Shown here piece by piece: positions 26,036 through 34,138 of a stretch of DNA of 64,000 bases. Under the pieces are notes generated by a model. It did not search any database, was not told where the DNA came from, and worked only from the letters and a program-made list of their open reading frames with translations. The translations under genes were made by a program, and so were the position numbers. Source of the DNA: an uncultured Christensenella sp. Its GTDB lineage: Bacteria > Bacillota > Clostridia > Christensenellales > UBA1242. The first letter of the stretch is position 1, and each line of letters opens with the position of its first letter. The stretch covers positions 183,322 to 247,321 of the forward strand of contig CAJTYR010000002.1 of assembly GCA_910584295.1 (NCBI GenBank), given 5' to 3'.

Positions 26036-26674
26036 TTATATTTCAAAAACTTGACCAATTTCTGGAATTATAAAATCAATCGGTGCATTTGCAAGATATT
26101 TTTCAATTTCATTTTTCTCGTAAGTCATTTTGCCAGCTTCTTGATGGGCGACTATAAGGAGTTTTGCTCCTGCATCAATTGTGGTTTGCATCGCTCCCCA
26201 CAAATTCATGGATGCATCAAAGGCTGTTACATCGGCAAAAACGGCATCAGCTTTATAATCATTTTTGAAACGGATTGTGTCACTTGTGATATAAAGTTTT
26301 GTTTTTCCATCATCAATAATGAAACCAACATTTTCTTTAATTTCACCATCAGTGCTTATAAATCCATGAATTGCTTTGACAACAGTTATTGTTGTTTCTC
26401 CAATTTTGAAAATATCATTTTCTTTTATTGATTTTATTTTAAGAGTTGGATTGAAAGAAGAAACCTCCTGAGTTGAATATATTGGCAATTGTAATTCTTT
26501 TACAACTGAAGCATTTATGTGGTCGCTATGTCTGTGGGTGATTAAAATTGCATCAGCAGTTTTCCAATCTTTTATGAATTTTTCATCATATTTCACAGAG
26601 CTTGGGTCAACCAAAATTTTCGTCCCGTTGGTTTCAATAAGAATGCAACTTTGAGGGAATTTTTTAACTTTCAT
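26036..26674 (-). CDS. MBL-fold metal-dependent hydrolase (UPF0173/UlaG-like)
   Basis: 212 residues. The metal motif THRHSDHIN (H-x-H-x-D-H) and later LYITSDT, the AHQE histidine and AVFADVTAF strands are those of the small beta-lactamase-fold hydrolases. Length and N-terminus (KKFPQSCILIETNGTKILVDP) match the UPF0173/L-ascorbate-6-phosphate-lactonase-like group; substrate unknown. ATG at 26674 after AAAGGAGAAAAA. The XRE membrane regulator upstream on the same strand may be co-transcribed (37-base gap). Confidence 0.82.
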   Translation of the reverse strand: MKVKKFPQSCILIETNGTKILVDPSSVKYDEKFIKDWKTADAILITHRHSDHINASVVKELQLPIYSTQEVSSFNPTLKIKSIKENDIFKIGETTITVVKAIHGFISTDGEIKENVGFIIDDGKTKLYITSDTIRFKNDYKADAVFADVTAFDASMNLWGAMQTTIDAGAKLLIVAHQEAGKMTYEKNEIEKYLANAPIDFIIPEIGQVFEI

Positions 26675-26711
26675 TTTTTCTCCTTTAATTTGATTGTGAG
26701 TTTTCTTCTTT

Positions 26712-27371
26712 TTATTTTGTATGATGTCTTAAAATTTTGTTTTTGATTTTGAGTGCGTATTTGCTTATGGTTTTGAGATTTAATAGAATAGCAAGACAAA
26801 TCACAAGAAGTTGAAATCCTGCCCCAAGCACAAAGATCAATGAGATGTTGTGGACATTGATTAGAGAAACATAAATGCAACCGCATAAAAGCCATCCCAT
26901 GAGAGACAGGCTTATTGGATCCAAAAACTTGTAAAGTACTCGAATATAAATGACGACGCTTATACAAACAAGGGGAGCAGTGTAGAAATAAAGAAGCCAC
27001 TTGTTGAAACCGGTCACGTTGCAAATCCCCATAACATAGATTGCAATGCTTGCTGCACAAAAAAGAATGACATTTGCAAGCAAAAGCATAAACACTCTGA
27101 AAAATTGTTTTTTTCTTTTGTCAACTTTTGCCTTTGCTTCCACCAATTGATTTGCATCAATGGTGCTTTCATTTAAAAGGTCGTCAATTGTTATGCCATA
27201 AACATTTGCGATTTCTTTCAAAACAAAAACACTGGGAGTCGTTTCGCCGTTTTCCCATTTACTGATGTTTTTATTGCTGTAATTTAATTTTTTTGCAAGC
27301 TCCAACTGACTTATGCCTGCTTTTTTTCTATAATTTGTCAAATTGGCTGCAACAATTTCTTTTTGTTCCAT
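26712..27371 (-). CDS. XRE-family HTH regulator with membrane domain
   Basis: 219 residues. The N-terminal HTH (residues 8-65, ISQLELAKKLNYSNKNISKWENGETTP) is followed by a short linker and about four transmembrane helices (about residues 92-205). This arrangement is common in Bacillota and suggests signal sensing in the membrane, though partner and signal are unknown. Same orientation as the downstream MBL hydrolase. The upstream region (27372-27420) has the AT-rich near-palindrome ATGTATATTAACATATAG that might be its operator. Confidence 0.82.
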   Translation of the reverse strand: MEQKEIVAANLTNYRKKAGISQLELAKKLNYSNKNISKWENGETTPSVFVLKEIANVYGITIDDLLNESTIDANQLVEAKAKVDKRKKQFFRVFMLLLANVILFCAASIAIYVMGICNVTGFNKWLLYFYTAPLVCISVVIYIRVLYKFLDPISLSLMGWLLCGCIYVSLINVHNISLIFVLGAGFQLLVICLAILLNLKTISKYALKIKNKILRHHTK

Positions 27372-27592
27372 TTATGTATATTAACATATAGTATGACATT
27401 TTCAAAGCATTTTGCCACTTAAATCAAATAATTTAAGTGTATTTCGCTTTAAAAGCGAATTGATTTTTTAATTGTAGAATTTATTTTATGGGCTCGCTTG
27501 CTTGTTTTTTGAGATTTTGAATAAAATTAAATTGAAAAAGCACGAGGTGGCTTTTGCAATAAACAATAAATTAAGATTGGAGTGTGAAGAAA

Positions 27593-28456
27593 ATGAATAA
27601 AGTGAAACTTATAACGGATAGCTGTTGCAGTTTGTCGGAAGAAGAACTTGAGAAATTAGGTGTGGATTTTGTTCAAATGTCAATAACTGTTGACAAAGAA
27701 GAAGCACCTGCTTTTGAATTCCCAATTAAAAAGCAGATTGAATTTTATGAAAAATTGAAGCAGGCTGAAAGTTGCAAGACGAGTTGTGTAAACGTTCAAT
27801 CTTTTTTAGATGTATTTCACAAATATGTCGATCAAGGCTTTGATGTTGTTTATGTGGGACTTTCAAGTGGGCTTAGTTGCACATATAATAATGCAATTCT
27901 TGCAGCGGATGAAATCAACTCTGAGAAAGGACAAAGAGTTTGGGTTGCGGACAGCTTGTCTGGAAGCTTTGCCATTGCCATTATGTTGGAAAAAGCTGCA
28001 AAATTGATTTCTGAAGGGAAAACCGCCGAAGAGGTGTTTGAAGCAATTAATAAGAATGGTATGAAAACATATACTCTCTTCATTCCAACTGATTTAAACT
28101 TTTTGCTTAAGTGTGGACGATTGAGTAAATTGGCTGCAAGCATAGGAAGTCTTTTGAAGCTTGAGCCAGTGCTTACAGCAGATGGGGAAGGGAAACTTAA
28201 AACTGTTGCAAAAGGCATTGGAAAAAGAAGAACCATGAAAATCTTGGAAAACCTTCTTTTGGAAAATGCAGATATGTCTACTCAAGAAAGAATTTACATT
28301 GGTCATACTGGTCAAGAACAAGAAGCGATGGAAGTTAAAGAATTTTTGGAAGCAAACACAACAAATAAAGAGATTATTGTTGGTTGGATTGATTACACAA
28401 TGGGCTGTTGTTGTGGTCCAGAAACTTTGGCAATTTTCATGACTGAAAAGAAATAA
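27593..28456 (+). CDS. DegV-family fatty-acid-binding protein
   Basis: 287 residues. DegV fold: start LITDSCCSLSEEEL, then SSGLSCTYNNA and the C-terminal GWIDYTMGCCCGPETLAIF, where the second domain closes over a bound fatty acid. Such proteins present exogenous fatty acids to FakA kinase; no fakA is in the window. The ATG at 27593 is preferred over the GTG at 27584, which sits only 1 base after GGAG. Confidence 0.9.
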   Translation: MNKVKLITDSCCSLSEEELEKLGVDFVQMSITVDKEEAPAFEFPIKKQIEFYEKLKQAESCKTSCVNVQSFLDVFHKYVDQGFDVVYVGLSSGLSCTYNNAILAADEINSEKGQRVWVADSLSGSFAIAIMLEKAAKLISEGKTAEEVFEAINKNGMKTYTLFIPTDLNFLLKCGRLSKLAASIGSLLKLEPVLTADGEGKLKTVAKGIGKRRTMKILENLLLENADMSTQERIYIGHTGQEQEAMEVKEFLEANTTNKEIIVGWIDYTMGCCCGPETLAIFMTEKK

Positions 28457-28460
28457 TATA

Positions 28461-28497
28461 AAAAAGAGATTGAGGTGCTTCTCTCAATCTTTTTTAT
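28461..28497 (+). terminator. Terminator after degV-like gene
   Basis: GAGATTGAG and CTCAATCT stem with flanking A and T runs. Confidence 0.85.
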
Positions 28498-28506
28498 TTA
28501 AGATTC

Positions 28507-28552
28507 TGGAGCTGATGGCGGGAATCGGACCCGCGACCCCCACCTTACCAAG
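28507..28552 (-). pseudogene. 3' half of a split tRNA-Thr(GGU), left element boundary
   Basis: Minus strand reads from the anticodon loop through the anticodon stem, T arm, acceptor strand CATCAGC, U73 and CCA. The 5' half with the matching strand GCTGATG is at 35805-35842. The 9-base CTTACCAAG at 28544-28552 is the left crossover core; sequence to its right is not tRNA. Confidence 0.85.
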
Positions 28553-28700
28553 AATAAATCTTCCCTATTATAGTATTTTTATGATGGATTTACTCTCTCT
28601 TTTCCATAAATTTTACTTACTCTATTATATATTATATAAATTTTATTAAATCAAATAAATTTCATAACTTGCACGAAATCTGTATATAACTTTACAGATT

Positions 28701-28709
28701 TTTTTACAC
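28701..28709 (+). repeat. Element end repeat TTTTTACAC (left copy)
   Basis: Same 9-mer occurs three times near the other end (35688-35719), in the same orientation. A possible integrase arm-binding site. It also follows a 9-pair hairpin, AAATCTGTA/TACAGATTT, at about 28676-28699. Confidence 0.4.
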
Positions 28710-28712
28710 TTT

Positions 28713-29456
28713 TTATGGTTTAAGGTTTTCATTTAGGTAAAGTTCGGATAAGTGTTTTTTCATTTGGTTTACTATAACATAACCCAAATCTTGAATAAGG
28801 TCCCATCGTACTTCAGTATAACAATATTTTTCACCATTGTATAGTTCTTCATTTTCTCTCAATTTACGAAGATATTTTTGCATATCCTCATTTTCAATAA
28901 TATCTTTAGTATAGATTCTCAAGTGATTAGCCACTTTATCACTGAAAAATTTTTCCATCCTTTGTTTTTCTTCAGAAATATATTTTTGTTTCTTTTCATA
29001 AAACTTTTTCTTATAATCCAAATAATTTTTATGAAATGTTCGCAAGTTATATAACTCATTATATTCTTTTGATTCAATATCATATCCTCTTCTGGCTTTA
29101 TCTTTCCAATGGGCTTTAGCAAGCTCAAGTTGTTTTATTTTTTCTTTAAGAGTAGAAATTTCATTTAAAAGTTTTTCAGTTCTAACTTCTACTGCCTTTG
29201 TTATGTTGTTTTCAATTTGTTCTTTCCCATTTTCAAAGATAAAATCAAGAGGAGTAAATTTGTCGGGTGCATGAACAAGAGCAAAATCAATAATCATGTT
29301 TAACTGGGGAAGGGTTGGGAGAGTTTTACCAGTACACCAATAATTTACAGTGGTTTTATCCAACTGATTTTTTTTTGCAAACTTTGCTTGCGACCAACCT
29401 GATTCCTTTAAAAGACTTCTCATTCTATTTGCAAAGAATTCATACTTTATTTCCAT
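28713..29456 (-). CDS. XRE-type HTH protein with long coiled coil
   Basis: About 247 residues. The N-terminal HTH (about residues 8-60: WSQAKFAKKNQLDKTTVNYW) is followed by a long charged helical region (about 80-180) likely to form a coiled coil, and a C-terminal helical tail. Divergent from the excisionase/Rep genes, so a candidate element repressor. The ATG at 29456 follows GGGGGT; the TTG 12 bases upstream overlaps that site. Confidence 0.7.
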   Translation of the reverse strand: MEIKYEFFANRMRSLLKESGWSQAKFAKKNQLDKTTVNYWCTGKTLPTLPQLNMIIDFALVHAPDKFTPLDFIFENGKEQIENNITKAVEVRTEKLLNEISTLKEKIKQLELAKAHWKDKARRGYDIESKEYNELYNLRTFHKNYLDYKKKFYEKKQKYISEEKQRMEKFFSDKVANHLRIYTKDIIENEDMQKYLRKLRENEELYNGEKYCYTEVRWDLIQDLGYVIVNQMKKHLSELYLNENLKP

Positions 29457-29481
29457 TTTAACCCCCAAAGATTATTTATAA

Positions 29482-29553
29482 GTATACGAAAATTTTACAA
29501 TTTTGTCAAATAAATTCAATAGAAAAATTTTTGTCTACCTTTTTATTTATGTA
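29482..29553 (+). promoter_or_regulatory. Regulatory region A with TACGAAA site (copy in integrase promoter)
   Basis: About 72 bases, roughly two-thirds identical to 34047-34118 before the integrase. Starts with TATACGAAA and ends near CTACCTTTTT-TATGTAG. It lies between the divergent XRE and HTH/Rep genes. The conserved TACGAAA is at 29485-29491. Confidence 0.55.
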
Positions 29554-29623
29554 GTTTTTAAAAAGCAGGAGTCTGCCATTTTTGAATTTGAAACTATAGA
29601 TCAAAAAAAGGAGGTAAAGAAAT

Positions 29624-29806
29624 ATGGTCTTTAACATGAGAACTATCCAACAATGTGTAGAAGAAATAAGATTGTTGGATAAGAACACTGCTGTTACTGA
29701 AAACTTTATAAGAAATCTTTGTAAAGAAGAAAAGATAAAGTACCATAAATCAGGTAGCAAGTATCTTGTTAACTATGATTATCTACTTGAGTATTTAGCA
29801 GGTTAA
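29624..29806 (+). CDS. Small HTH (excisionase-like) protein
   Basis: 60 residues: MRTIQQCVEEIR ... FIRNLCKEEKIKYHKSGSKYLVNYDYLLEYL. The turn between KEEKIKYHKSGSKYLV and the last helix is typical of excise/MerR-like winged HTH proteins, with the common final YLLEYL helix. Such proteins act as excisionases or small regulators. Very strong ribosome binding site AAAAAAGGAGG. Precedes rep by 100 bases. Confidence 0.65.
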   Translation: MVFNMRTIQQCVEEIRLLDKNTAVTENFIRNLCKEEKIKYHKSGSKYLVNYDYLLEYLAG

Positions 29807-29809
29807 AGA

Positions 29810-29850
29810 TTAGGGAGTGGACAAGTTGTCCCAAGTCCTGTAGTCCCTAA
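29810..29850 (+). other. Nested inverted repeat before rep, candidate replication origin
   Basis: Outer arms TTAGGGA (29810-29816) and TCCCTAA (29844-29850) enclose GGACAA-G-TTGTCC (29819-29831). It is followed by TAATACTAT, slightly like the CRESS nonanucleotide but not in a loop. No T run, so not a terminator. Its place next to rep suggests a nick site or attenuator. Confidence 0.4.
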
Positions 29851-29906
29851 ATAAATAATACTATGGGAAATTATAAAATGAAAAAATAAAAAGGAGAAAT
29901 AAAAAA

Positions 29907-31049
29907 ATGAACGATAAAAACAAAAATATTGTATTTATTCCAGAAGATAAGAAAGTTCGTAGATGGATGTTTACAATTAACAACCCTATCTTTAAGGATA
30001 GTGATTTAGAGGAAGTTGATATTTCCAAAACCGATTTGGAGATTGTTGATAATACCGATGATTTAAAGGTTTTGTCAAAACCAGAAAATGTAAACTTGTT
30101 TGAGTTTAAGTATGTTAAAAAATATTTTGAAAAAGAACAAAAGGAAAAGGTTGTAAAAAGACCATTCTTTAAGGACTTGGAAAGTATTCAAACCTATATA
30201 AAGAATATTACCTTTAAGTATTGTGTGTTTCAATATGAGAAAGGAAGTACTTACCACATTCAAGGTTTTATTATTTACCCAGAAAGTAAAAGGTTTAAGA
30301 ATGTTAAACAAGAATTTTTAACCGCACATTTAGAACCAGCAGATGGCACAAATTTTGAATGTAGAAACTATTGTATGAAAGAAGAAACAAGAGTTGCAGG
30401 ACCTTTTGAATTTGGTGATTTTGCTGAAATGAAATCAAGAACAGATATTTTGCAGTTTCATGAGGAGTTAGAAGAAGGCGCTTCCAACATGGAATTAAAA
30501 GCATCATTCCCTAATTTATACTCCTCTTATGGTCCAGCGAAAATTGAAAGTTTTAGGCAAGATTATTTTAAGGATAAGTATTCAAGTGAAATGAGGGATG
30601 TTAAAGTAACTTTTATTTATGGTAAAACTCGAACTGGTAAAACAAGTTTTATTTATGATAATTTTCCTATGAGTGAAATTTGTCGTGTTACTGATTATGA
30701 TAGAGGAACATTTGAAAATTATCAACAACAGAAAGTTTTGGTGTTAGATGAGTTTACTGGTGAAATAAAAATAAATTACCTTAACAACCTATTGGACAAA
30801 TATCCTGTGGATTTGTCGGCTCGTTTTGCAAATCGTATGGCTTGTTATAATGAGGTTTATATTATCTCAAACCTTTCCCTTAAACAACTTTACAAAGAGG
30901 AACAAAATAATTCTCCAGAGGTTTATGAGGCTTTTTTAGCAAGAATAAAGAACATTATTCATTTTACAGATGTAGGTAAATATGTATATGAAATGAAAGA
31001 TGGCAAAGTCGATCCATCCGATGAAATAAATTTTACTGATTTGTTGTGA
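29907..31049 (+). CDS. rep: CRESS-type rolling-circle replication initiator (HUH endonuclease + SF3 helicase)
   Basis: 380 residues with the full CRESS Rep signature. Endonuclease motif I WMFTINNP (20-27), motif II HIQG (H117-Q119), motif III NYCMKE with catalytic Y155 and K158. Helicase Walker A GKTRTGKT (239-246), Walker B VLVLDEF (D281, E282), motif C VYIISN (N322). About 60 extra residues separate motifs I and II. A single catalytic tyrosine and SF3 helicase distinguish it from pMV158, pUB110 and phage Rep families; it matches pCRESS plasmid Reps of Bacillota and phytoplasma. It nicks the origin and unwinds the circle. Good site AAAAGGAGAAAT before the ATG. Followed 8 bases later by a Cys-rich gene. 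Confidence 0.9.
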   Translation: MNDKNKNIVFIPEDKKVRRWMFTINNPIFKDSDLEEVDISKTDLEIVDNTDDLKVLSKPENVNLFEFKYVKKYFEKEQKEKVVKRPFFKDLESIQTYIKNITFKYCVFQYEKGSTYHIQGFIIYPESKRFKNVKQEFLTAHLEPADGTNFECRNYCMKEETRVAGPFEFGDFAEMKSRTDILQFHEELEEGASNMELKASFPNLYSSYGPAKIESFRQDYFKDKYSSEMRDVKVTFIYGKTRTGKTSFIYDNFPMSEICRVTDYDRGTFENYQQQKVLVLDEFTGEIKINYLNNLLDKYPVDLSARFANRMACYNEVYIISNLSLKQLYKEEQNNSPEVYEAFLARIKNIIHFTDVGKYVYEMKDGKVDPSDEINFTDLL

Positions 31050-31057
31050 GGTGAGGA

Positions 31058-31474
31058 ATGGTAATTTGTGATATTTGTGGGAATGACCATGCAGTAATGA
31101 ACTATGATTTTAAAATGTGTTGTTGTTCTCATTGTTATTCAGTGTTTGTTAGAAAGAAAACTACAAGATATAAAGAGTTGGGTTTTGAACATTACTTTAT
31201 ATCAAGAGAGCTGGAGAAAATTATTGATACAAATAAGGAAGAAAAAAGTAATTTAATTCGTTCCCTTGATTTAATAGTTAAAATGGATTGGGGAGAAGTA
31301 AGTAAAAATATTAAAGTTTCAGGTAACACAATTTACTTTAGATTACAATTTTTTCCTCAAGCGGTTATGTATTATAGAAAAGGAAACTGGTTTATTCTTT
31401 TGTGTGAAGAGTTTAAAACTAAATATGATTGGACTGGTCCTTTCCCTTACACACCACCAACTGGTCCATTTTAA
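31058..31474 (+). CDS. Cys-rich putative zinc-ribbon protein, function unknown
   Basis: 138 residues. N-terminal CDICGND ... CCCSHC gives CxxC pairs about 13-15 residues apart, a likely zinc ribbon. The rest has no known domain and ends in a Pro/Gly tail (GPFPYTPPTGPF). Starts 8 bases after rep behind GTGAGG, so co-translated with it; might aid replication or copy control. Confidence 0.6.
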   Translation: MVICDICGNDHAVMNYDFKMCCCSHCYSVFVRKKTTRYKELGFEHYFISRELEKIIDTNKEEKSNLIRSLDLIVKMDWGEVSKNIKVSGNTIYFRLQFFPQAVMYYRKGNWFILLCEEFKTKYDWTGPFPYTPPTGPF

Positions 31475-31479
31475 AAATA

Positions 31480-31512
31480 AAAGGGGTTTAAAACACTTAA
31501 ACCTCTTCTCTT
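31480..31512 (+). terminator. Terminator of the rep operon
   Basis: GGGGTTTAA and TTAAACCTC pair around AACAC, followed by a T-rich tract. Confidence 0.65.
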
Positions 31513-31555
31513 TATATTTTCTTATGTGAAACCTTAACGGCTCTTAAACGGCTGT

Positions 31556-31903
31556 TTAAAGTAATTTTAAAAGGGCTTCCCTCTTATCATGTGGGAGGTC
31601 TTTTAATTTTTTAAGTATCTCTTTATCTTCCTCATAGTTGGCAGTATCGTTGTAGAAAAAATATTCTGGTGTTATCCCACAAGCAACTATAATTTTGTTT
31701 AACACCTCTAAACTTGGAAGAAAATCCTTTTTACATTCTAATCTATTTATATACCCCATGTTCATTTCAATTCTCAAAGATAATTCTTTTTGGGAAAGGT
31801 TTGCCTTTGTTCTAAAATAACCAATTCTATTGATAATATCAAGTCCAAATTCATCAAGTGGTCTTCGTGGTTGTACCAAATAAATTCTTTCATAATTGTC
31901 CAT
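31556..31903 (-). CDS. XRE-family HTH repressor
   Basis: About 115 residues. HTH at about residues 30-75 (LSQKELSLRIEMNMGYINRLECKKDFLPSLE), then a helical tail. Divergent from the 45-residue/GIY-YIG operon, with a large inverted repeat between them, so it probably represses that operon and itself. The ATG at 31903 fits GAGGTG spacing; the GTG at 31915 overlaps that site. A minus-strand TATAAT is at 31935-31930. Confidence 0.75.
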   Translation of the reverse strand: MDNYERIYLVQPRRPLDEFGLDIINRIGYFRTKANLSQKELSLRIEMNMGYINRLECKKDFLPSLEVLNKIIVACGITPEYFFYNDTANYEEDKEILKKLKDLPHDKREALLKLL

Positions 31904-31975
31904 ATATTTTAACACCTCTTTTTACTTAAATTATACCCGTTTTGTAGAGGTTTGAAATACACACAATATGACTTC

Positions 31976-32030
31976 AAATCGCACTCTATATTTATTAAAA
32001 TTTAAAATAAATAAACATATAGTGTGATTT
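31976..32030. promoter_or_regulatory. Large imperfect inverted repeat, operator of the divergent switch
   Basis: Left arm 31976-31996 (AAATCGCACTCTATAT...) and right arm 32010-32030 (...ATATAGTGTGATTT) pair over about 20 positions with a few mismatches. It sits between the XRE gene and the promoter at 32034, whose -35 begins 4 bases after the right arm. Confidence 0.6.
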
Positions 32031-32033
32031 TCT

Positions 32034-32062
32034 TTGACTTCACTTTTATTTTGTGGTAAAAT
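32034..32062 (+). promoter_or_regulatory. Promoter of the element cargo operon
   Basis: TTGACT (32034-32039), 17-base spacer, TGG-TAAAAT (-10 at 32057-32062). Its -35 abuts the inverted repeat, so repressor binding should block it. Confidence 0.7.
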
Positions 32063-32094
32063 GAAAGTAAGTTTTACAAAAGGAGGTAGTTTTT

Positions 32095-32232
32095 ATGGGA
32101 TTTTTCAAAAATCTTAAAGCTCGTATGAAAGCCGTTGACAATCTTACCGAATCAATCAACAATGGTGATTTGGTAGTTGATAGAAAAAACTTAACTATCA
32201 AGAAAAACGACAATGATGACCAAAAGAAGTAA
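32095..32232 (+). CDS. Small 45-residue protein in the element
   Basis: Reads MGFFKNLKARMKAVDNLTE to a lysine/aspartate-rich end (DNDDQKK). Strong AAAGGAGG site 7 bases before the ATG and the promoter directly upstream support expression. The first 11 residues could form an amphipathic, basic helix. Too short for family assignment; function unknown. 21 bases before the GIY-YIG gene. Confidence 0.65.
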   Translation: MGFFKNLKARMKAVDNLTESINNGDLVVDRKNLTIKKNDNDDQKK

Positions 32233-32253
32233 AAAACATAAGGAGAAATCATT

Positions 32254-32907
32254 ATGAACAATGGATTTGATGCTTGTAAAGAATTACACAACACAACATT
32301 AAGGGGTGTAAGATATTCATTTGATTCCACAACCAAAAAGTTTGTAGTTTCTAAACATGGTAAAAAGTTGGGTAAGGATTATGTGGCTGAAATACCTAAG
32401 AATGGTATTTATGTTATGTTTGAAAATGGTGAACTTTGGAATGGTAAAGAAAAGATAGTTCGTGTAGGTATAAATGTAACACAAAACAATTTGGCTGATA
32501 GGATTAAAAGACACTACATGGGTAGTATTAGAACAAGTGTTTTTAGAAAACATATTGCAAGTTGTTTTGATAGTGAGAATTTGAGTAAAGAAGAATTAGA
32601 AAAGAAAGTTTCAAACTATATTCAAAACAACATATCTTTTGTTGTGTTTGCAATAGATGACCAACACGATCGTGTGGAGTATGAAAAGAAATTCATTGGA
32701 ACTGTTGCAAGTTGTGTTGATTGTGTTCCCTCTACAAACTGGCTTGGAAAGAAATGTGTGGCACCTGAAATAAAAAATGGTAATTTGTGGAATCGACAAC
32801 ACTTAAACTCAAAACCTTTAACAGAAGAAGAATTGATAAAGCATACTGATAAGATTGTTTTGGATATCGACCTATCAAAAGATTTCAAAAAGTTTTTGAA
32901 TGATTAA
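32254..32907 (+). CDS. GIY-YIG-like nuclease-domain protein
   Basis: 217 residues. Segment NGIYVMFENGELW ... KIVRVGINVTQNNLADRIKRHY ... SVFRKHI follows GIY-YIG order: GIY, then a VRVG strand in place of YIG, the Arg in NLADRIKRHY, and basic residues after. The downstream KKFIG could supply the catalytic Glu region. Sequences of this kind occur as uncharacterised proteins in Bacillota mobile elements. DNA cleavage in defence or element competition is inferred, not shown. Strong AAGGAG site. Confidence 0.65.
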   Translation: MNNGFDACKELHNTTLRGVRYSFDSTTKKFVVSKHGKKLGKDYVAEIPKNGIYVMFENGELWNGKEKIVRVGINVTQNNLADRIKRHYMGSIRTSVFRKHIASCFDSENLSKEELEKKVSNYIQNNISFVVFAIDDQHDRVEYEKKFIGTVASCVDCVPSTNWLGKKCVAPEIKNGNLWNRQHLNSKPLTEEELIKHTDKIVLDIDLSKDFKKFLND

Positions 32908-32917
32908 AACTTTTTCA

Positions 32918-32945
32918 TACGAAACTTGTTGTTTTATCTTATAAT
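32918..32945 (+). promoter_or_regulatory. TACGAAA site and -10 box before the unknown cargo gene
   Basis: TACGAAA (32918-32924), same motif as regions A and C, upstream of TATAAT (32940-32945). Confidence 0.5.
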
Positions 32946-32970
32946 CAACTTAAACAAAAGGAGTTGGCTA

Positions 32971-33894
32971 ATGGCTGATAAGTTACAAAAGAAGATTAGT
33001 GAGGTTAAAACTAATGTTAAGGAATCTCTTGAAAACCTTATTCAAATGTTGGATATGAAAACCCCAAATGATATGAATAAAAACTTTACAGAAAGTTTGA
33101 AATTGTTTTTCATACTGGAAGAAAACTTAATAAAGATTATTACATATTTACAAGAGGAAAAAGAAAAGTATATTAAACTTGAAAATAACCAAAAGAAAAA
33201 ATTTAAAGTTTTTGATAATAGAGAATTGATTTTAAAAGCATATATTCCAAGTGCTATGGAATATAAAAAATACTTTGAAAAGTTTAGAGCAATTATGGGT
33301 GCTAAACTTTCAACCAAAGCAAAAGAACATAAGGCATGGGAATGTGATAAATATTGTGATAAGGGTTATTTCTTAATGAGGACACCTCTTGTTGATTCTA
33401 CCTCTCACATAGCAGTTGGTGGTGGAGGTGGAGTGTTGTGTTGGGATTTAAGTAATCGCACCACAGCAGGTTTGAGAGTAGCATTTCAGTTGAAATATGA
33501 AACCAAAAGTAGTGTTGTTAAAAGTTGTAGAATGTTAAAACAAACAAGTTTAGTTTATGAGAACAATGAACAATGTGAGGCAGTTGAGAAAGGTAAAAAG
33601 TATGAGGTAACAAGTGAGGTACCTATTATTATCTTTGGTGGAAAAGAATGTGTTTGGCTTAATAAAGAAGAATGTGAAAATGGGCAAAATGAAACAATGG
33701 AACTTTGGACACTTGAACTTCTTGATTGTGCAAAACCTTTTTACAAAGATAATGATTTTGGAAATGCTATTGAACTCCAAAAACAATGTTATAAAGAACT
33801 AACTATTGGTTGTAATAATGAAGAACTTAATATGGTTGTTGGAGTTAAAATGAGTAAAGGAGATAATTATGAAAAGGTTGAGCCAATTATCTAA
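32971..33894 (+). CDS. Unknown cargo protein with DUF6273-like C-terminus
   Basis: 307 residues. The N-terminal third is a charged coiled coil (about residues 5-70). The middle YFLMRTPL ... IAVGGGGGVLCWDL ... AGLRVAFQLKY loosely follows the WLRSP...V...G...VRPA pattern of DUF6273. Cysteines are frequent. No signal peptide or membrane helix. ATG at 32971 after AAAAGGAG. Not recognised as a defence or toxin gene. Confidence 0.6.
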   Translation: MADKLQKKISEVKTNVKESLENLIQMLDMKTPNDMNKNFTESLKLFFILEENLIKIITYLQEEKEKYIKLENNQKKKFKVFDNRELILKAYIPSAMEYKKYFEKFRAIMGAKLSTKAKEHKAWECDKYCDKGYFLMRTPLVDSTSHIAVGGGGGVLCWDLSNRTTAGLRVAFQLKYETKSSVVKSCRMLKQTSLVYENNEQCEAVEKGKKYEVTSEVPIIIFGGKECVWLNKEECENGQNETMELWTLELLDCAKPFYKDNDFGNAIELQKQCYKELTIGCNNEELNMVVGVKMSKGDNYEKVEPII

Positions 33895-33962
33895 AAACTC
33901 TCATATTTTTAATAGAACTTTAAAACCCTCTCAATAAATAAAAAAAAGATAAAACAGTATTT

Positions 33963-33996
33963 AAAAGGTTGTTTTGAACGAACAATCTTTTTTTAT
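33963..33996 (+). terminator. Terminator before the integrase gene
   Basis: AAGGTTGTT and AACAATCTT stem followed by a long T run. The remaining 33895-33960 bases are A-rich with nothing recognised. Confidence 0.75.
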
Positions 33997-34019
33997 TTTT
34001 TTTAAAAAATCCTAACGAT

Positions 34020-34118
34020 TTTCGTAAAAGTTCTCTTATAATTCAAATATACGAAAGTTCTACAACTTTTCCAAAAACATTCGATAAAATTTATTTCTGC
34101 CACCTTTATATATAGTAG
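34020..34118 (+). promoter_or_regulatory. Integrase promoter region with paired TACGAAA sites
   Basis: TTTCGTA (34020-34026) and TACGAAA (34050-34056) are an inverted pair centred 30 bp apart around TATAAT (34037-34042). The segment from 34047 onward is a diverged copy of 29482-29553. Confidence 0.6.
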
Positions 34119-34138
34119 AAAATAAAAAGGAGAACTCT

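Noticed and set aside
28676..28699. Hairpin AAATCTGTA/TACAGATTT as terminator of the XRE gene
   Set aside because: T run lies on the plus-strand side, wrong direction for that gene; no plus-strand gene ends there.
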